DNA from: Nitrososphaerota archaeon
Lineage (GTDB): Archaea; Thermoproteota; Nitrososphaeria; Nitrososphaerales; JAGGXQ01
NCBI GenBank assembly: GCA_021162925.1
Contig: JAGGXQ010000111.1
Span: 1-12,194, forward strand
Reading direction: 5' to 3'
Length of the DNA stretch: 12,194 bases
Positions 1 to 6,492 of this stretch are shown here, piece by piece; the stretch's first letter is position 1; every line of letters begins with the position of its first letter. The position numbers and the translations under genes were made by a program. The notes under the pieces were generated by a model. The model worked only from the letters and a program-made list of their open reading frames with translations. It was not told where the DNA came from and did no database searches.

Positions 1-54
1 CCTCTACTACTTTATCACGTACTGTGTATAAACTCCAAGTGATCCCTTTCGACA

Positions 55-390
55 TCAGGTCTCCCTCCTCAATTCGGTCAACATACTTTTAAGAACCACA
101 TTATCCTTCACACTTTTTGCTATGAAATACTGATCATCCCCTTTCTTTTCAACGATCCCCCCTTCGATAAGCTTCGATAGGTGGAAGTTAACCGTATTCG
201 GATTAAGCCTTCCTGCAATTTTCTCAAGCTCCTTAACAATATCTGTCCATGATGCTCCTTCATGATCCATAAGTATACTAACAATTTTTAATCTGATTGG
301 ATGGCCTAGCAGATTCCCTATATTAGCTACTGTAAGAAGACGCTCATTTTCTGCTTCCAGCTTTTTTAACTCGGATTCTTCCATACCCAC
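55..390 (-). CDS. ArsR-like winged-helix transcriptional regulator
   Basis: A small winged-helix DNA-binding protein of up to 111 residues, most like ArsR-type archaeal regulators. A short N-terminal helix (about 5-20) precedes the HTH core. The segment LGHPIRLKIVSILMDHEGAS (about 28-47) is the typical first helix of ArsR domains. The recognition region NPNTVNFHLSKLIEGGIVEK (about 63-82) is followed by a beta wing with DQYFIA. No Cys-rich metal site is visible, so I do not infer a metal ligand. The first possible start is GTG at 390. The ATG two codons later (384) has a GGGGTG-like ribosome-binding sequence just upstream and is at least as likely. The gene sits alone in AT-richer DNA, and the inverted repeat at 410-432 over its TATA box suggests autoregulation. 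The family call is good; the effector and the target genes are unknown. Confidence 0.85.
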   Translation of the reverse strand: MGMEESELKKLEAENERLLTVANIGNLLGHPIRLKIVSILMDHEGASWTDIVKELEKIAGRLNPNTVNFHLSKLIEGGIVEKKGDDQYFIAKSVKDNVVLKSMLTELRRET

Positions 391-409
391 CCCCGCTTAA
401 TACTAATTA

Positions 410-432
410 AGTTAAGGTATATATACTTAACT
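410..432 (-). promoter_or_regulatory. Promoter with overlapping inverted-repeat operator of the ArsR-like gene
   Basis: The arms AGTTAAG (410-416) and CTTAACT (426-432) form a perfect 7-base inverted repeat around a 9-base TA-rich spacer. The spacer contains TATATATA (418-425). This TATA box lies about 30 bases upstream of the GTG start at 390. Further copies of TTAAGT occur at 407-412 and 438-443, so the site may hold more than one dimer. A dimeric winged-helix protein bound here would cover the TATA box, which fits autorepression. The repeat and TATA box are seen directly; the binding protein is inferred. Confidence 0.6.
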
Positions 433-596
433 AAAATTAAGTAACTCATCCTCCCCTGAATTTTTACCGAACTCCTTAAAGATCTTGGCCTTGGGTAGTA
501 TACTTTAGACTAATTCATGTTACTCTGCACGAAAGAAGCGATGTATTCCTGTACCCTAATATTCCGATTCGAGGTGGAATGTAGCCCTGCTTGCTG

Positions 597-649
597 GTGT
601 TGGTTGGTATTATTGGAAAAACTAAGCGCTATCCCACACAAACCAACAC
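597..649. repeat. 9-bp inverted repeat in the 391-681 intergenic region
   Basis: GTGTTGGTT (597-605) and AACCAACAC (641-649) are perfect reverse complements separated by 35 bases. They lie in the gap between the ArsR-like gene and the asparagine-synthetase-like gene. Apart from this repeat, the ArsR promoter and a T-tract terminator candidate at 666-675, I see nothing in 391-681. The repeat could be a stem in a transcript or a protein site, or it could be chance. Confidence 0.3.
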
Positions 650-665
650 TCACGTCGGTCGAGGG

Positions 666-675
666 TTATAAAAAC
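666..675 (-). terminator. Possible T-tract terminator after the AsnB-like gene
   Basis: On the minus strand the stop codon of the AsnB-like gene is followed within about 10 bases by a run of five T and then ATAA. Archaeal RNA polymerase commonly terminates at short U-runs without a hairpin. The run is short, so the call is tentative. Confidence 0.35.
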
Positions 676-681
676 GTCGGG

Positions 682-1644
682 TCAGATCGGATAGGTCCCG
701 CATACCTTGCAGTGGCTCGCTCCATCCGGGACGTTCGAGTGGCACATCGGGCATACCTTACCGGTCGAGCCGTCCGGATGGGGCGGGCCGAACAGCTCCC
801 GGTAAATCCGGTAGTAGAATAGCTGCTCCTTGCTCCTCAGCTCGACCCCGTCCTCCAAGAGGTACCTCTCCCTCAATCCGTCGAACTCCGAGGCCGAAAT
901 CCTTTCATCGAAGAGCTCGGGCAGGATCGAGGTTCCAACACCGGCCTCTATCGGGACCTTATCCCTCCAGATTACCTCGTCTGGGAGCATGCCCTCGAAG
1001 GCCGACCTCAGGATGTACTTCCCGTACTTCCTCCCGCTTCTGAAGCCGACCACGAACCTGGAGTCGAGCCCCTCGGCGAACGACAGCACCTCTCGATCCA
1101 AAAACGGCTGCCTCACCTTTACCCCTAGGGCCTCCCCTAGCGGAACCGCCGAAAAGCTCATCCCCCTCCAGACCCTCCTGAGTTTCGCCCCCAGCTCCTC
1201 CGGCTCCAGCTCGTAGAGGAACCTATACCCCGCGAATAACTCGTCCCCTCCGTCCCCGGTCATCACCTCCTTCACTCCCTCATCCCTCGCATGCCTCAAG
1301 GCTATGTAGATGGCGGCGCTGTTGCGCACCTCCATCGGATCGAACGTCCTTAGGATTTTTACGGTAGAGCGGATCGCCTCCTCGAGCTCCTCTAGGTCGA
1401 AGGCGTGGATCAGGTGCCCGATGCCGAGAAAGCCGGCCACGAGCCTTGCGTACCCTAGATCCATGCCCTTGGAGCCCTTGAAGAACACAGACACGGCCTT
1501 CAGGCTTCGGAGCCTCGAGGCGAGCAGGGCGACGATGCTGGAGTCGAGCCCGCCGGAGAGGAGGATCGCGTCGCCTAAATTCCTCTCTACAGCTCTCTCA
1601 AGGACCGCCCTAAGCCTCCTGCGAAGTTCCTCCGGAACCACCAT
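682..1644 (-). CDS. Asparagine-synthetase-like ATP-pyrophosphatase without glutaminase domain, with zinc ribbon
   Basis: The 320-residue protein is the synthetase half of the AsnB family (N-type ATP pyrophosphatase). The PP-loop SGGLDSS lies at about 30-36. The hallmark GDGGDELFAGY lies near 130-140, and a KVRQPFLDREV motif follows. Enzymes of this fold adenylate a carboxylate and transfer it to an amine. Full-length AsnB begins with a Cys-led glutaminase domain, which is absent here: the PP-loop starts about 30 residues from the N-terminus. Ammonia, another amine or a partner glutaminase must therefore supply nitrogen. The C-terminus (about 296-320) adds a CPMC...CKVC zinc ribbon (C298, C301, C312, C315) that canonical AsnB lacks. 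The ATG at 1644 sits 26 bases from a TATA box, fitting a leaderless mRNA. Asparagine synthesis is possible, but the domain make-up and the neighbourhood allow another amidation substrate. Family confidence is high and substrate confidence low. Confidence 0.85.
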   Translation of the reverse strand: MVVPEELRRRLRAVLERAVERNLGDAILLSGGLDSSIVALLASRLRSLKAVSVFFKGSKGMDLGYARLVAGFLGIGHLIHAFDLEELEEAIRSTVKILRTFDPMEVRNSAAIYIALRHARDEGVKEVMTGDGGDELFAGYRFLYELEPEELGAKLRRVWRGMSFSAVPLGEALGVKVRQPFLDREVLSFAEGLDSRFVVGFRSGRKYGKYILRSAFEGMLPDEVIWRDKVPIEAGVGTSILPELFDERISASEFDGLRERYLLEDGVELRSKEQLFYYRIYRELFGPPHPDGSTGKVCPMCHSNVPDGASHCKVCGTYPI

Positions 1645-1666
1645 CGGCCTTTCGCCCGTGCATCGT

Positions 1667-1674
1667 ATTTAAAT
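1667..1674. promoter_or_regulatory. Palindromic TATA box between divergent genes
   Basis: ATTTAAAT is a perfect palindrome. Its centre is about 26.5 bases from the AsnB-like ATG (1644, minus) and about 32.5 bases from the DUF71 ATG (1703, plus). No other TATA-like element is visible in this 58-base gap, so one box could serve both directions. The plus-strand gene has room for a short leader containing a GGATGTG ribosome-binding sequence. Confidence 0.6.
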
Positions 1675-1702
1675 CTGGCTCGCACCAAAAGGATGTGAAG
1701 GA

Positions 1703-2371
1703 ATGAGGGTTGCCGTTTCTTGGAGCGGGGGCAAGGATAGCTGCCTATCCCTTTATAGGGCCTTGAACATCGGCCTCGAGCCCGTATGCCTCCTGAACAT
1801 CGCAACGGAGGCCGGCGATGGGTTCAGGGTCCACGGCCTAGACCCGGGGATAATCGCCGATCAGGCTAGGGCCCTAAAGTTGCCGATGGTCCAGAGGAAG
1901 GCCAGCTGGGAGGACTACGAGCGGGTCTTCAAGGAGTCCGTCGAGGAGGTTAAGGAGGGGCTGGGGATCGAGGGGATGGTGTTCGGGGACATCTTCTTGG
2001 AGGAGCATAGGGAGTGGACCTTAAGGGTTTGTAGGGAATTAGGGATCGAGGCGATCTCCCCCCTTTACGGAGAGGACGAGAAGGAGCTCATCATGGAGTT
2101 TCTGGACGCGGGCTTCAAGGCCGTCATCGTTTGCGTCAAGGTGGACGGGCTCTCGAAGCTGCTCGGAAGGGTGCTCGACCTGGAGGTCGTGAAGGATTTG
2201 GAGGAGGCCGGGGTCGATCTCTGCGGGGAGTACGGCGAGTATCACACGCTCGTTCTAGACGGGCCCATATTCGAGAAGCGCATCGAGATCGTCGAGAGCC
2301 GCATCGAGCGCATCCCTAAGGGCTACAAGGTCTTGAACGTCCTCAGGTGGAGGCTGGCCGAGAAGGGCTAG
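1703..2371 (+). CDS. DUF71/Dph6-superfamily PP-loop ATPase, B12-linked subgroup
   Basis: The 222-residue protein is of full length for the single-domain DUF71 (COG2102) family. The PP-loop SWSGGKDS lies at 6-13, the VFGDIFLEEHREW block at about 93-105, and the C-terminal signature GEYGEYHTLVLDGPIF at 175-190. True diphthine-ammonia ligases (Dph6) carry an EGGEFET-like signature with an acidic residue at the position of His181. From memory, the GE-x-GEYHT form marks a second subgroup, proposed by comparative genomics to act in B12 salvage. The adjacent cobalamin genes fit that assignment. The reaction is unknown; the fold predicts an AMP-activated intermediate, probably an amide or amine transfer. 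ATG 1703 has GGATGTG upstream as a ribosome-binding site. The gene diverges from the AsnB-like gene and its stop codon overlaps the radical SAM stop at CTAG. A diphthamide role is the main alternative. Confidence 0.85.
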   Translation: MRVAVSWSGGKDSCLSLYRALNIGLEPVCLLNIATEAGDGFRVHGLDPGIIADQARALKLPMVQRKASWEDYERVFKESVEEVKEGLGIEGMVFGDIFLEEHREWTLRVCRELGIEAISPLYGEDEKELIMEFLDAGFKAVIVCVKVDGLSKLLGRVLDLEVVKDLEEAGVDLCGEYGEYHTLVLDGPIFEKRIEIVESRIERIPKGYKVLNVLRWRLAEKG

Positions 2372-3081
2372 TATACCCTCTTGACGGCATACCTCGGCTT
2401 CATTTTGTGGTGGAGTATCGAGACGTTCCTCAGATGCCTCCTAGCCCTCTCCTTCGCCTCCTCCAGCTCCTCGACCGTAGGCCTCCTGTACTCATCCTCC
2501 TTCATGGGTATGTAGCCGTCTATGCGGTAGGGGATTTCGGGATCGACCTCGGCTATGAAACTCGCCACCCTCTCTATCTCTTCGGCGTCTATCAGGCCGG
2601 GCACTAGGACGCTTTCGGCCCTGAGCTCCACCCCTAACTCTCGGTACCTCCTGAAGTTCATGAGGACCCTCCTAGAGCCGCACCTCCCCGTAAACCTCCT
2701 GAAGAGCCCCTCGCTTACCGCCTTGATGCTGACGCAGGCCGAGTCTACGATCGGTTCTTTCACCAGCCTGTAGCCGTTCGTCAGGAGTACGTTATACGAA
2801 TCGAAGCGGGCCTTCATCTCTCTGGCGAGCTTGTAGAAATCGAGGTTTACGGTCGGCTCGAAGCCCATGAAGATCACCTTCTCGAAGTCAAGCCCCTTGA
2901 CGAGCCTCAGGGCTTCTTCTGCCGATATCGAGGCCCTCACCCCTCTAGGGTTGCCGGCAAGGTGCACGTCTAGGGGGTGGCTCCCGCAGATGCATCCATG
3001 GCAGGAGAAGTTGCAAGGCCCGTCGAAGTACACGCACAGCTCCTTCGGCTTGGGTGCGTAGGTTATATGGTAGACCCCCAT
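2368..3081 (-). CDS. Radical SAM protein, PflA-like
   Basis: A compact 237-residue radical SAM protein. The Cx3Cx2C cluster motif CNFSCHGC (C23, C27, C30) would bind the 4Fe-4S cluster that cleaves S-adenosylmethionine. FMGFEPT (about 71-77) stands at the place of the usual GGEP motif, with Phe replacing the second Gly. A later PGL-D-EEIE segment (about 161-170) resembles the activating-enzyme branch. No SPASM-type Cys cluster, B12-binding domain or transmembrane segment is visible. It has its own TATA-like element upstream and lies 64 bases downstream of cbiB on the same strand, so read-through from the cobalamin operon is possible. It converges with the DUF71 gene. It could activate a glycyl-radical enzyme elsewhere or act on a corrinoid-related substrate; the sequence does not decide. 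Confidence 0.8.
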   Translation of the reverse strand: MGVYHITYAPKPKELCVYFDGPCNFSCHGCICGSHPLDVHLAGNPRGVRASISAEEALRLVKGLDFEKVIFMGFEPTVNLDFYKLAREMKARFDSYNVLLTNGYRLVKEPIVDSACVSIKAVSEGLFRRFTGRCGSRRVLMNFRRYRELGVELRAESVLVPGLIDAEEIERVASFIAEVDPEIPYRIDGYIPMKEDEYRRPTVEELEEAKERARRHLRNVSILHHKMKPRYAVKRVY

Positions 3082-3108
3082 TCCCCTGACTTATCCTTGG
3101 GCTAAGGG

Positions 3109-3116
3109 CTATATGT
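3109..3116 (-). promoter_or_regulatory. TATA-like element upstream of the radical SAM gene
   Basis: On the minus strand ACATATAG lies about 31 bases upstream of the ATG at 3081, inside the 64-base gap after cbiB. The position fits an archaeal box A with a very short leader. It suggests the radical SAM gene can be transcribed apart from the cobalamin operon. Confidence 0.4.
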
Positions 3117-3145
3117 CTTTAGGCGGATTATCCATCCAGAGTGCC

Positions 3146-4150
3146 TTATCCGAAGAGCCCGCAGATCGCCGTCAGGGCCGCCACCAAGCTCAGGTGGAGG
3201 ATCGTCGAGCAGAGCACCACCTTCACGGCTTCGGACACCCTCCTCCAATCTAGGGGGCTCGTGGGCTCCCCGATGGCGTAGTGCCCCATCTTCTCCAGCC
3301 TTACGCCGAGCGCTCCAGCCATGGCGGCCATCGGATGGCCAGCGTTCAAACTTTCGGTCCTACCGTGATCCCTCCTCCAAACCCTCCAAGCCCCCTTCCA
3401 GTCGTAGCCGAGCAGGAGCGACGAGAGCACTATGTAGAGCGCCGACATCCTCGCCGGGACGTAATTCACCAGCGTGTCGAGCTTCGCAGAGAACCATCCA
3501 ACCCTCTCAAACTCACGATCCTTGAAGCCTACCGCCCCGTCGAGCGTGTTGATGAGCCTCTGCAGGTACGGGCCCATCACGCCTAGGAGCGGGTAGTAGA
3601 ACAGCGGGGAGACTATCCCATCTACTAGGCTTTCGGCGAGCGATTCGATCCCCGCGGATAGCACGTGCTCCTCGTCCAGCCGGTATACGTCCCTCCTTAC
3701 GAGCTGCTGGGTCCAGAACTTCGCCTCCTCCCAATCGCCCACCCTGGCGCTAGCGCTTATCTTGAGCCCTAGCTCGACCAGCAGCCTTACCGAGACGCTG
3801 AATTTTAGGATGCACGCGGCCACGATCAGCCAGAGGATCGGCGCGAGCCGACCGGCCAGGGGGATGGCCGCCAGCAGGGCCATGAGAGGGAGGGCGTGAA
3901 CTAGGATGCACGAAAGGGCCAGCGCCACGCCATAGGCCCTTCCCACATAGGGCTTTGCGAGCCTCCTGGCCATCGAGAAGCAGGTATGGACGGGGTGAAC
4001 CCTGAGCAACAGGCCCCGATGGTAGGGGTAGAGGGCGTCCAAGAGCACCGCTAGCAGCAGGGCGAGCAGGCCCACCGCAAAGCTCGGCGGATAAGCCGCC
4101 TTGAAGACGGTGAAAATCGTCTTTAAACCTTGGACGACTCCTTGGATCAT
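3146..4150 (-). CDS. cbiB: Adenosylcobinamide-phosphate synthase CbiB
   Basis: An integral membrane enzyme that joins adenosylcobyric acid to (R)-1-aminopropan-2-ol phosphate to give adenosylcobinamide phosphate. At 334 residues it is of normal family length. Recognisable blocks are HPVH (52-55), the ESLAESLVDGIVSPLFYY stretch (169-186, with AES where many homologues have AEN), NTLDGAVGFK (201-210), KLDTLVNYVPARM (223-235) and NAGHPMAAMAGALG (269-282). Hydrophobic segments lie at about 22-40, 73-98, 103-128, 235-248 and 308-333. The ATG overlaps the cobS stop codon as ATGA, which implies translational coupling. It is the last gene of the six-gene operon. Its substrates come from CbiS (cobyric acid) and the CobD-like enzyme (aminopropanol phosphate), and its product feeds CobY. 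Confidence 0.95.
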   Translation of the reverse strand: MIQGVVQGLKTIFTVFKAAYPPSFAVGLLALLLAVLLDALYPYHRGLLLRVHPVHTCFSMARRLAKPYVGRAYGVALALSCILVHALPLMALLAAIPLAGRLAPILWLIVAACILKFSVSVRLLVELGLKISASARVGDWEEAKFWTQQLVRRDVYRLDEEHVLSAGIESLAESLVDGIVSPLFYYPLLGVMGPYLQRLINTLDGAVGFKDREFERVGWFSAKLDTLVNYVPARMSALYIVLSSLLLGYDWKGAWRVWRRDHGRTESLNAGHPMAAMAGALGVRLEKMGHYAIGEPTSPLDWRRVSEAVKVVLCSTILHLSLVAALTAICGLFG

Positions 4151-4908
4151 ATCCGCAGGGGCGTTAGAGCCGCTGAGAAGATGAGGACGGCGACCTTGGT
4201 GAGCTCGTAGCAGAACCCCAGGACGTCTCCGCTCGCGAATCCCAGCAACTTATGTGATTTCGTCCTCGTGTAGGCGAGCGAGAGGACGAGCGGGGCGATC
4301 ATCGCCAACTGGTGGTATGCGTATTCCCTGCGGATCGCCGAAATTACGAGGAGGATCGCCCCAAACGCGAGCAGGTTCACCACGATTCTAGCCCTGTGTT
4401 TCGACTCAAGCACGAAGTCTCTGCCCAGCCCGTTGTAGCTCGGGGGTGCGGATACCAGGGCCAGGAGGTACATCGACTCGGAAGCGAGGACGTGTGAGAG
4501 CAAGATCACGTGCCACCAGCCCTCGGCCACGAGCCCGACGAGCGAGGAGTAAGCGACCAGGAGCAGCAGGGTTATGGCGGCGATCGCGACGGCGCCCCTC
4601 TCCGTTCCCTTCATAACCCTCAAGGCGTCCTCCCCCCTCCTCCCAGAGCCTAGGGCGTCGGCGAAGTCGGCGAACCCGTCTAGGTGGCTGAAGCCCGTAA
4701 TGAGGCAAGAGATCGCGAGTATCAAGGCGGCCTCGACGTAGCTCGGAGCGCCTAGGAGGATCGGAACCGCTACAACCGATCCCTCGATCAACCCCACGAT
4801 CGGTGCCAAATAGAAGGACCTAGAGGCCAGCTTCAGGTCATGGACGCCGGTCGGTATCACGGTCAGGAACGAAAGAAGGGCCATAAACCCCTTAACCCTT
4901 TCCAGCAA
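4147..4908 (-). CDS. cobS: Adenosylcobinamide-GDP ribazoletransferase CobS (cobalamin synthase)
   Basis: An integral membrane enzyme that joins AdoCbi-GDP with alpha-ribazole (phosphate), the step that attaches the lower ligand. At 253 residues it is of usual length. The HLDGFADFADAL motif (75-86), with its acidic metal-binding residues, and the C-terminal GDVLGFCYEL motif (227-236) are diagnostic. Between them are several hydrophobic helices (about 32-52, 58-73, 106-127, 132-152, 176-191, 200-213). The chosen start is TTG at 4908: it gives the standard N-terminus with LLSFLTVIPTG at 11-21 and has GGTGAG about 6 bases upstream. ATG at 4884 would remove the first eight residues. The start overlaps the end of the CobD-like gene by 17 bases, and the stop overlaps cbiB by 4. 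Confidence 0.95.
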   Translation of the reverse strand: MLERVKGFMALLSFLTVIPTGVHDLKLASRSFYLAPIVGLIEGSVVAVPILLGAPSYVEAALILAISCLITGFSHLDGFADFADALGSGRRGEDALRVMKGTERGAVAIAAITLLLLVAYSSLVGLVAEGWWHVILLSHVLASESMYLLALVSAPPSYNGLGRDFVLESKHRARIVVNLLAFGAILLVISAIRREYAYHQLAMIAPLVLSLAYTRTKSHKLLGFASGDVLGFCYELTKVAVLIFSAALTPLRI

Positions 4909-5941
4909 GCGCCCTCACCAGCAGCTCGTTCTCCTCCCTCCTTCTAACGGCGATCCGAGTGTGAAACCTGGTTAAGCCATGAAACGTGTGCGCAGGCCTA
5001 ACGTGAATCCCGTGCTCCCTTAGCAACTCATCCCTGAGGGCGATCGAGTCGATCCAGGGATGCTTCAGGAGCAGGAAGTTCGCCCTGGACTCGTACACGT
5101 GGTAGCCTAGATTTGAGAGCGAACTCGCAAGCTTGGCCCTCTCCTCCGCGATGTATCGGCTCGACCTCCTCACGAATTCCCATAACTCGTCCTTGGCTTC
5201 GACCAATACCTTTCTGAACGCCATCTCGGCGATGGTGCCGATGTTCCAAGTCGGCCTGATGGCCTCCATCCTCCTCAAAACTCTCCTAGAGGGAGTGTAG
5301 GCGAACCCAAGCCTAAGGCCGGGCACCCCGAAGACCTTGGTAAATGACCTCACGACGATCACGTTATCCAGCTCCCTTCCGATGAGCCCCTTGTACCCGC
5401 TCAGCTCCGCATACACCTCATCGACCAGGAGCCACGCCCTTCCACGAAGCTCTTCCGCGAGCTTCGACAGAACGGCCTCCTCGACGACCAGCCCCGTAGG
5501 GTTATTTGGGTTCGTGATCACGACGACCGCGCCGCCTAACCCTTCGACTTCGTCGACTACCCGCTCCGCGTCGAATTCGAAGCCCCCATCGACTTCCCGC
5601 ATCGCCAGATGCTTGCACCCGGCCCCGATCCCTTCGGATAGGAGCCCGTAGTCCCCGTAGCTCGGGCTCACGACCAGCAGGTTCTTCGGCTTCAACGAGA
5701 TCAACGCCAAGCTCAGGGCCTCGGAGGCACCGTTACATGCGATCAGGTGCTCCTCGTCTACGTCGTGAAAGTGGGCTATGGCCGCCTTGAGCCCTTCGTA
5801 GTTGGAATCGGGGTAGGACCTGTAGGCGCCATCCCTGAAGCGGCGGGCGACCTCTTCCTCCAGGACCTTCGGAGGGCCTAGGGGGTTCGCGTTCACGCTG
5901 AAGTCCAATACGCCTTCGATCCCTCCCCCATGGACCCTCAT
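4892..5941 (-). CDS. cobD: Threonine-phosphate decarboxylase-like PLP enzyme (CobD)
   Basis: A fold-type I PLP enzyme of 349 residues in the histidinol-phosphate aminotransferase / CobD branch. The N-terminal HGGG (4-7), typical of CobD proteins, is followed by DFSVNANPLGPP (13-24). NPNNPTG (144-150), VDEVY (173-177) and SFTKVFG (199-205) supply the cofactor pocket, with K202 as the Schiff-base lysine and R210 for carboxylate binding. In the pathway, L-threonine phosphate is decarboxylated to aminopropanol phosphate for CbiB. Assignment as CobD rather than HisC rests on the HGG start and on its place between cobY and cobS. Histidinol-phosphate aminotransferase activity cannot be excluded. Its ATG overlaps the cobY stop codon as ATGA. 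No separate L-threonine kinase gene is visible in the window. Confidence 0.88.
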   Translation of the reverse strand: MRVHGGGIEGVLDFSVNANPLGPPKVLEEEVARRFRDGAYRSYPDSNYEGLKAAIAHFHDVDEEHLIACNGASEALSLALISLKPKNLLVVSPSYGDYGLLSEGIGAGCKHLAMREVDGGFEFDAERVVDEVEGLGGAVVVITNPNNPTGLVVEEAVLSKLAEELRGRAWLLVDEVYAELSGYKGLIGRELDNVIVVRSFTKVFGVPGLRLGFAYTPSRRVLRRMEAIRPTWNIGTIAEMAFRKVLVEAKDELWEFVRRSSRYIAEERAKLASSLSNLGYHVYESRANFLLLKHPWIDSIALRDELLREHGIHVRPAHTFHGLTRFHTRIAVRRREENELLVRALAGKG

Positions 5942-6492
5942 CCGAGCAACGCCTCGCCCAACCTGAATTCGAGCCAGCCATCTATATCAAGTAGCTCTGG
6001 GAAATCCCGCATCACCACATCCCTCCACCCCCATCCATCCCCCTTAAGGAGTGATACCCCAACCGGGCTCCTTATCGGGCCTCTTCGGAGCTCCTCCGGG
6101 AAGTTGCTTCGATCGACGACGAGCGTTACGAGGTCCTCCCGAGCCTTCATAGCCTCCTCCAGGAACCTGGCCAGCAGCTCGGGGGTTATGAACGGCGTGT
6201 CCGCCGGCAGAAAGAGTATGGGCCTGTCCAGCTTGGAGGCGATGTACATCAGGTCCTTCGAGTACCCCTCCCCCTCGGTCCTGATCACGGGGATGTGCTT
6301 CTCTAAGCACCACCTCTCGGTCAGCGGGGTATGCCTCGAAGGGGCGACGTAGAGCTCCCCACCTAGCCTCCTGGCCACGTCGACGACGTACTCGATCAAG
6401 GGCCTTTCACGGAGCTTGAGCAGGGCCTTCTCGACCCGGTTCATCCTCTCGCCCCTCCCGCCGGCCATTATCACGATCCTTAGCTCGCTCAA
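5938..6492 (-). CDS. cobY: Adenosylcobinamide-phosphate guanylyltransferase CobY
   Basis: Transfers GMP from GTP to AdoCbi-phosphate, giving AdoCbi-GDP for CobS. It is the archaeal, non-homologous replacement of the CobU transferase activity. The 184-residue protein is a MobA-like nucleotidyltransferase. MAGGRGERMNRVEKALL (9-25) is the nucleotide-binding loop with its Lys, and FLPADTPFIT (94-103) supplies the metal-binding Asp (D98). The start must be TTG at 6492: the first internal ATG lies within the nucleotide-binding motif. TTG overlaps the stop of cbiS as TTGA. The generic alternative is a molybdenum-cofactor guanylyltransferase, but the operon position argues strongly for CobY. Confidence 0.92.
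   Translation of the reverse strand: MSELRIVIMAGGRGERMNRVEKALLKLRERPLIEYVVDVARRLGGELYVAPSRHTPLTERWCLEKHIPVIRTEGEGYSKDLMYIASKLDRPILFLPADTPFITPELLARFLEEAMKAREDLVTLVVDRSNFPEELRRGPIRSPVGVSLLKGDGWGWRDVVMRDFPELLDIDGWLEFRLGEALLG

Noticed and set aside
517..822. 101-residue plus-strand open frame covering the gap and the end of the AsnB-like gene
   Set aside because: Half of it is antisense to the conserved zinc-ribbon end of the AsnB-like gene, the product resembles no known protein, and there is no convincing ribosome-binding site.
1587..1805. 72-residue minus-strand frame spanning the divergent promoter
   Set aside because: It reads through the start of two real genes in the wrong frame and across the TATA box; no recognisable domain.
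1703..2371. Straight annotation as diphthine-ammonia ligase (Dph6)
   Set aside because: The family-defining signature has His instead of the acidic residue of the EGGE-x-E motif, and the neighbours are B12 genes; kept only as an alternative.
4892..5941. Histidinol-phosphate aminotransferase (HisC)
   Set aside because: The N-terminal HGG motif and the position inside the cobalamin operon favour CobD; no histidine genes are nearby.
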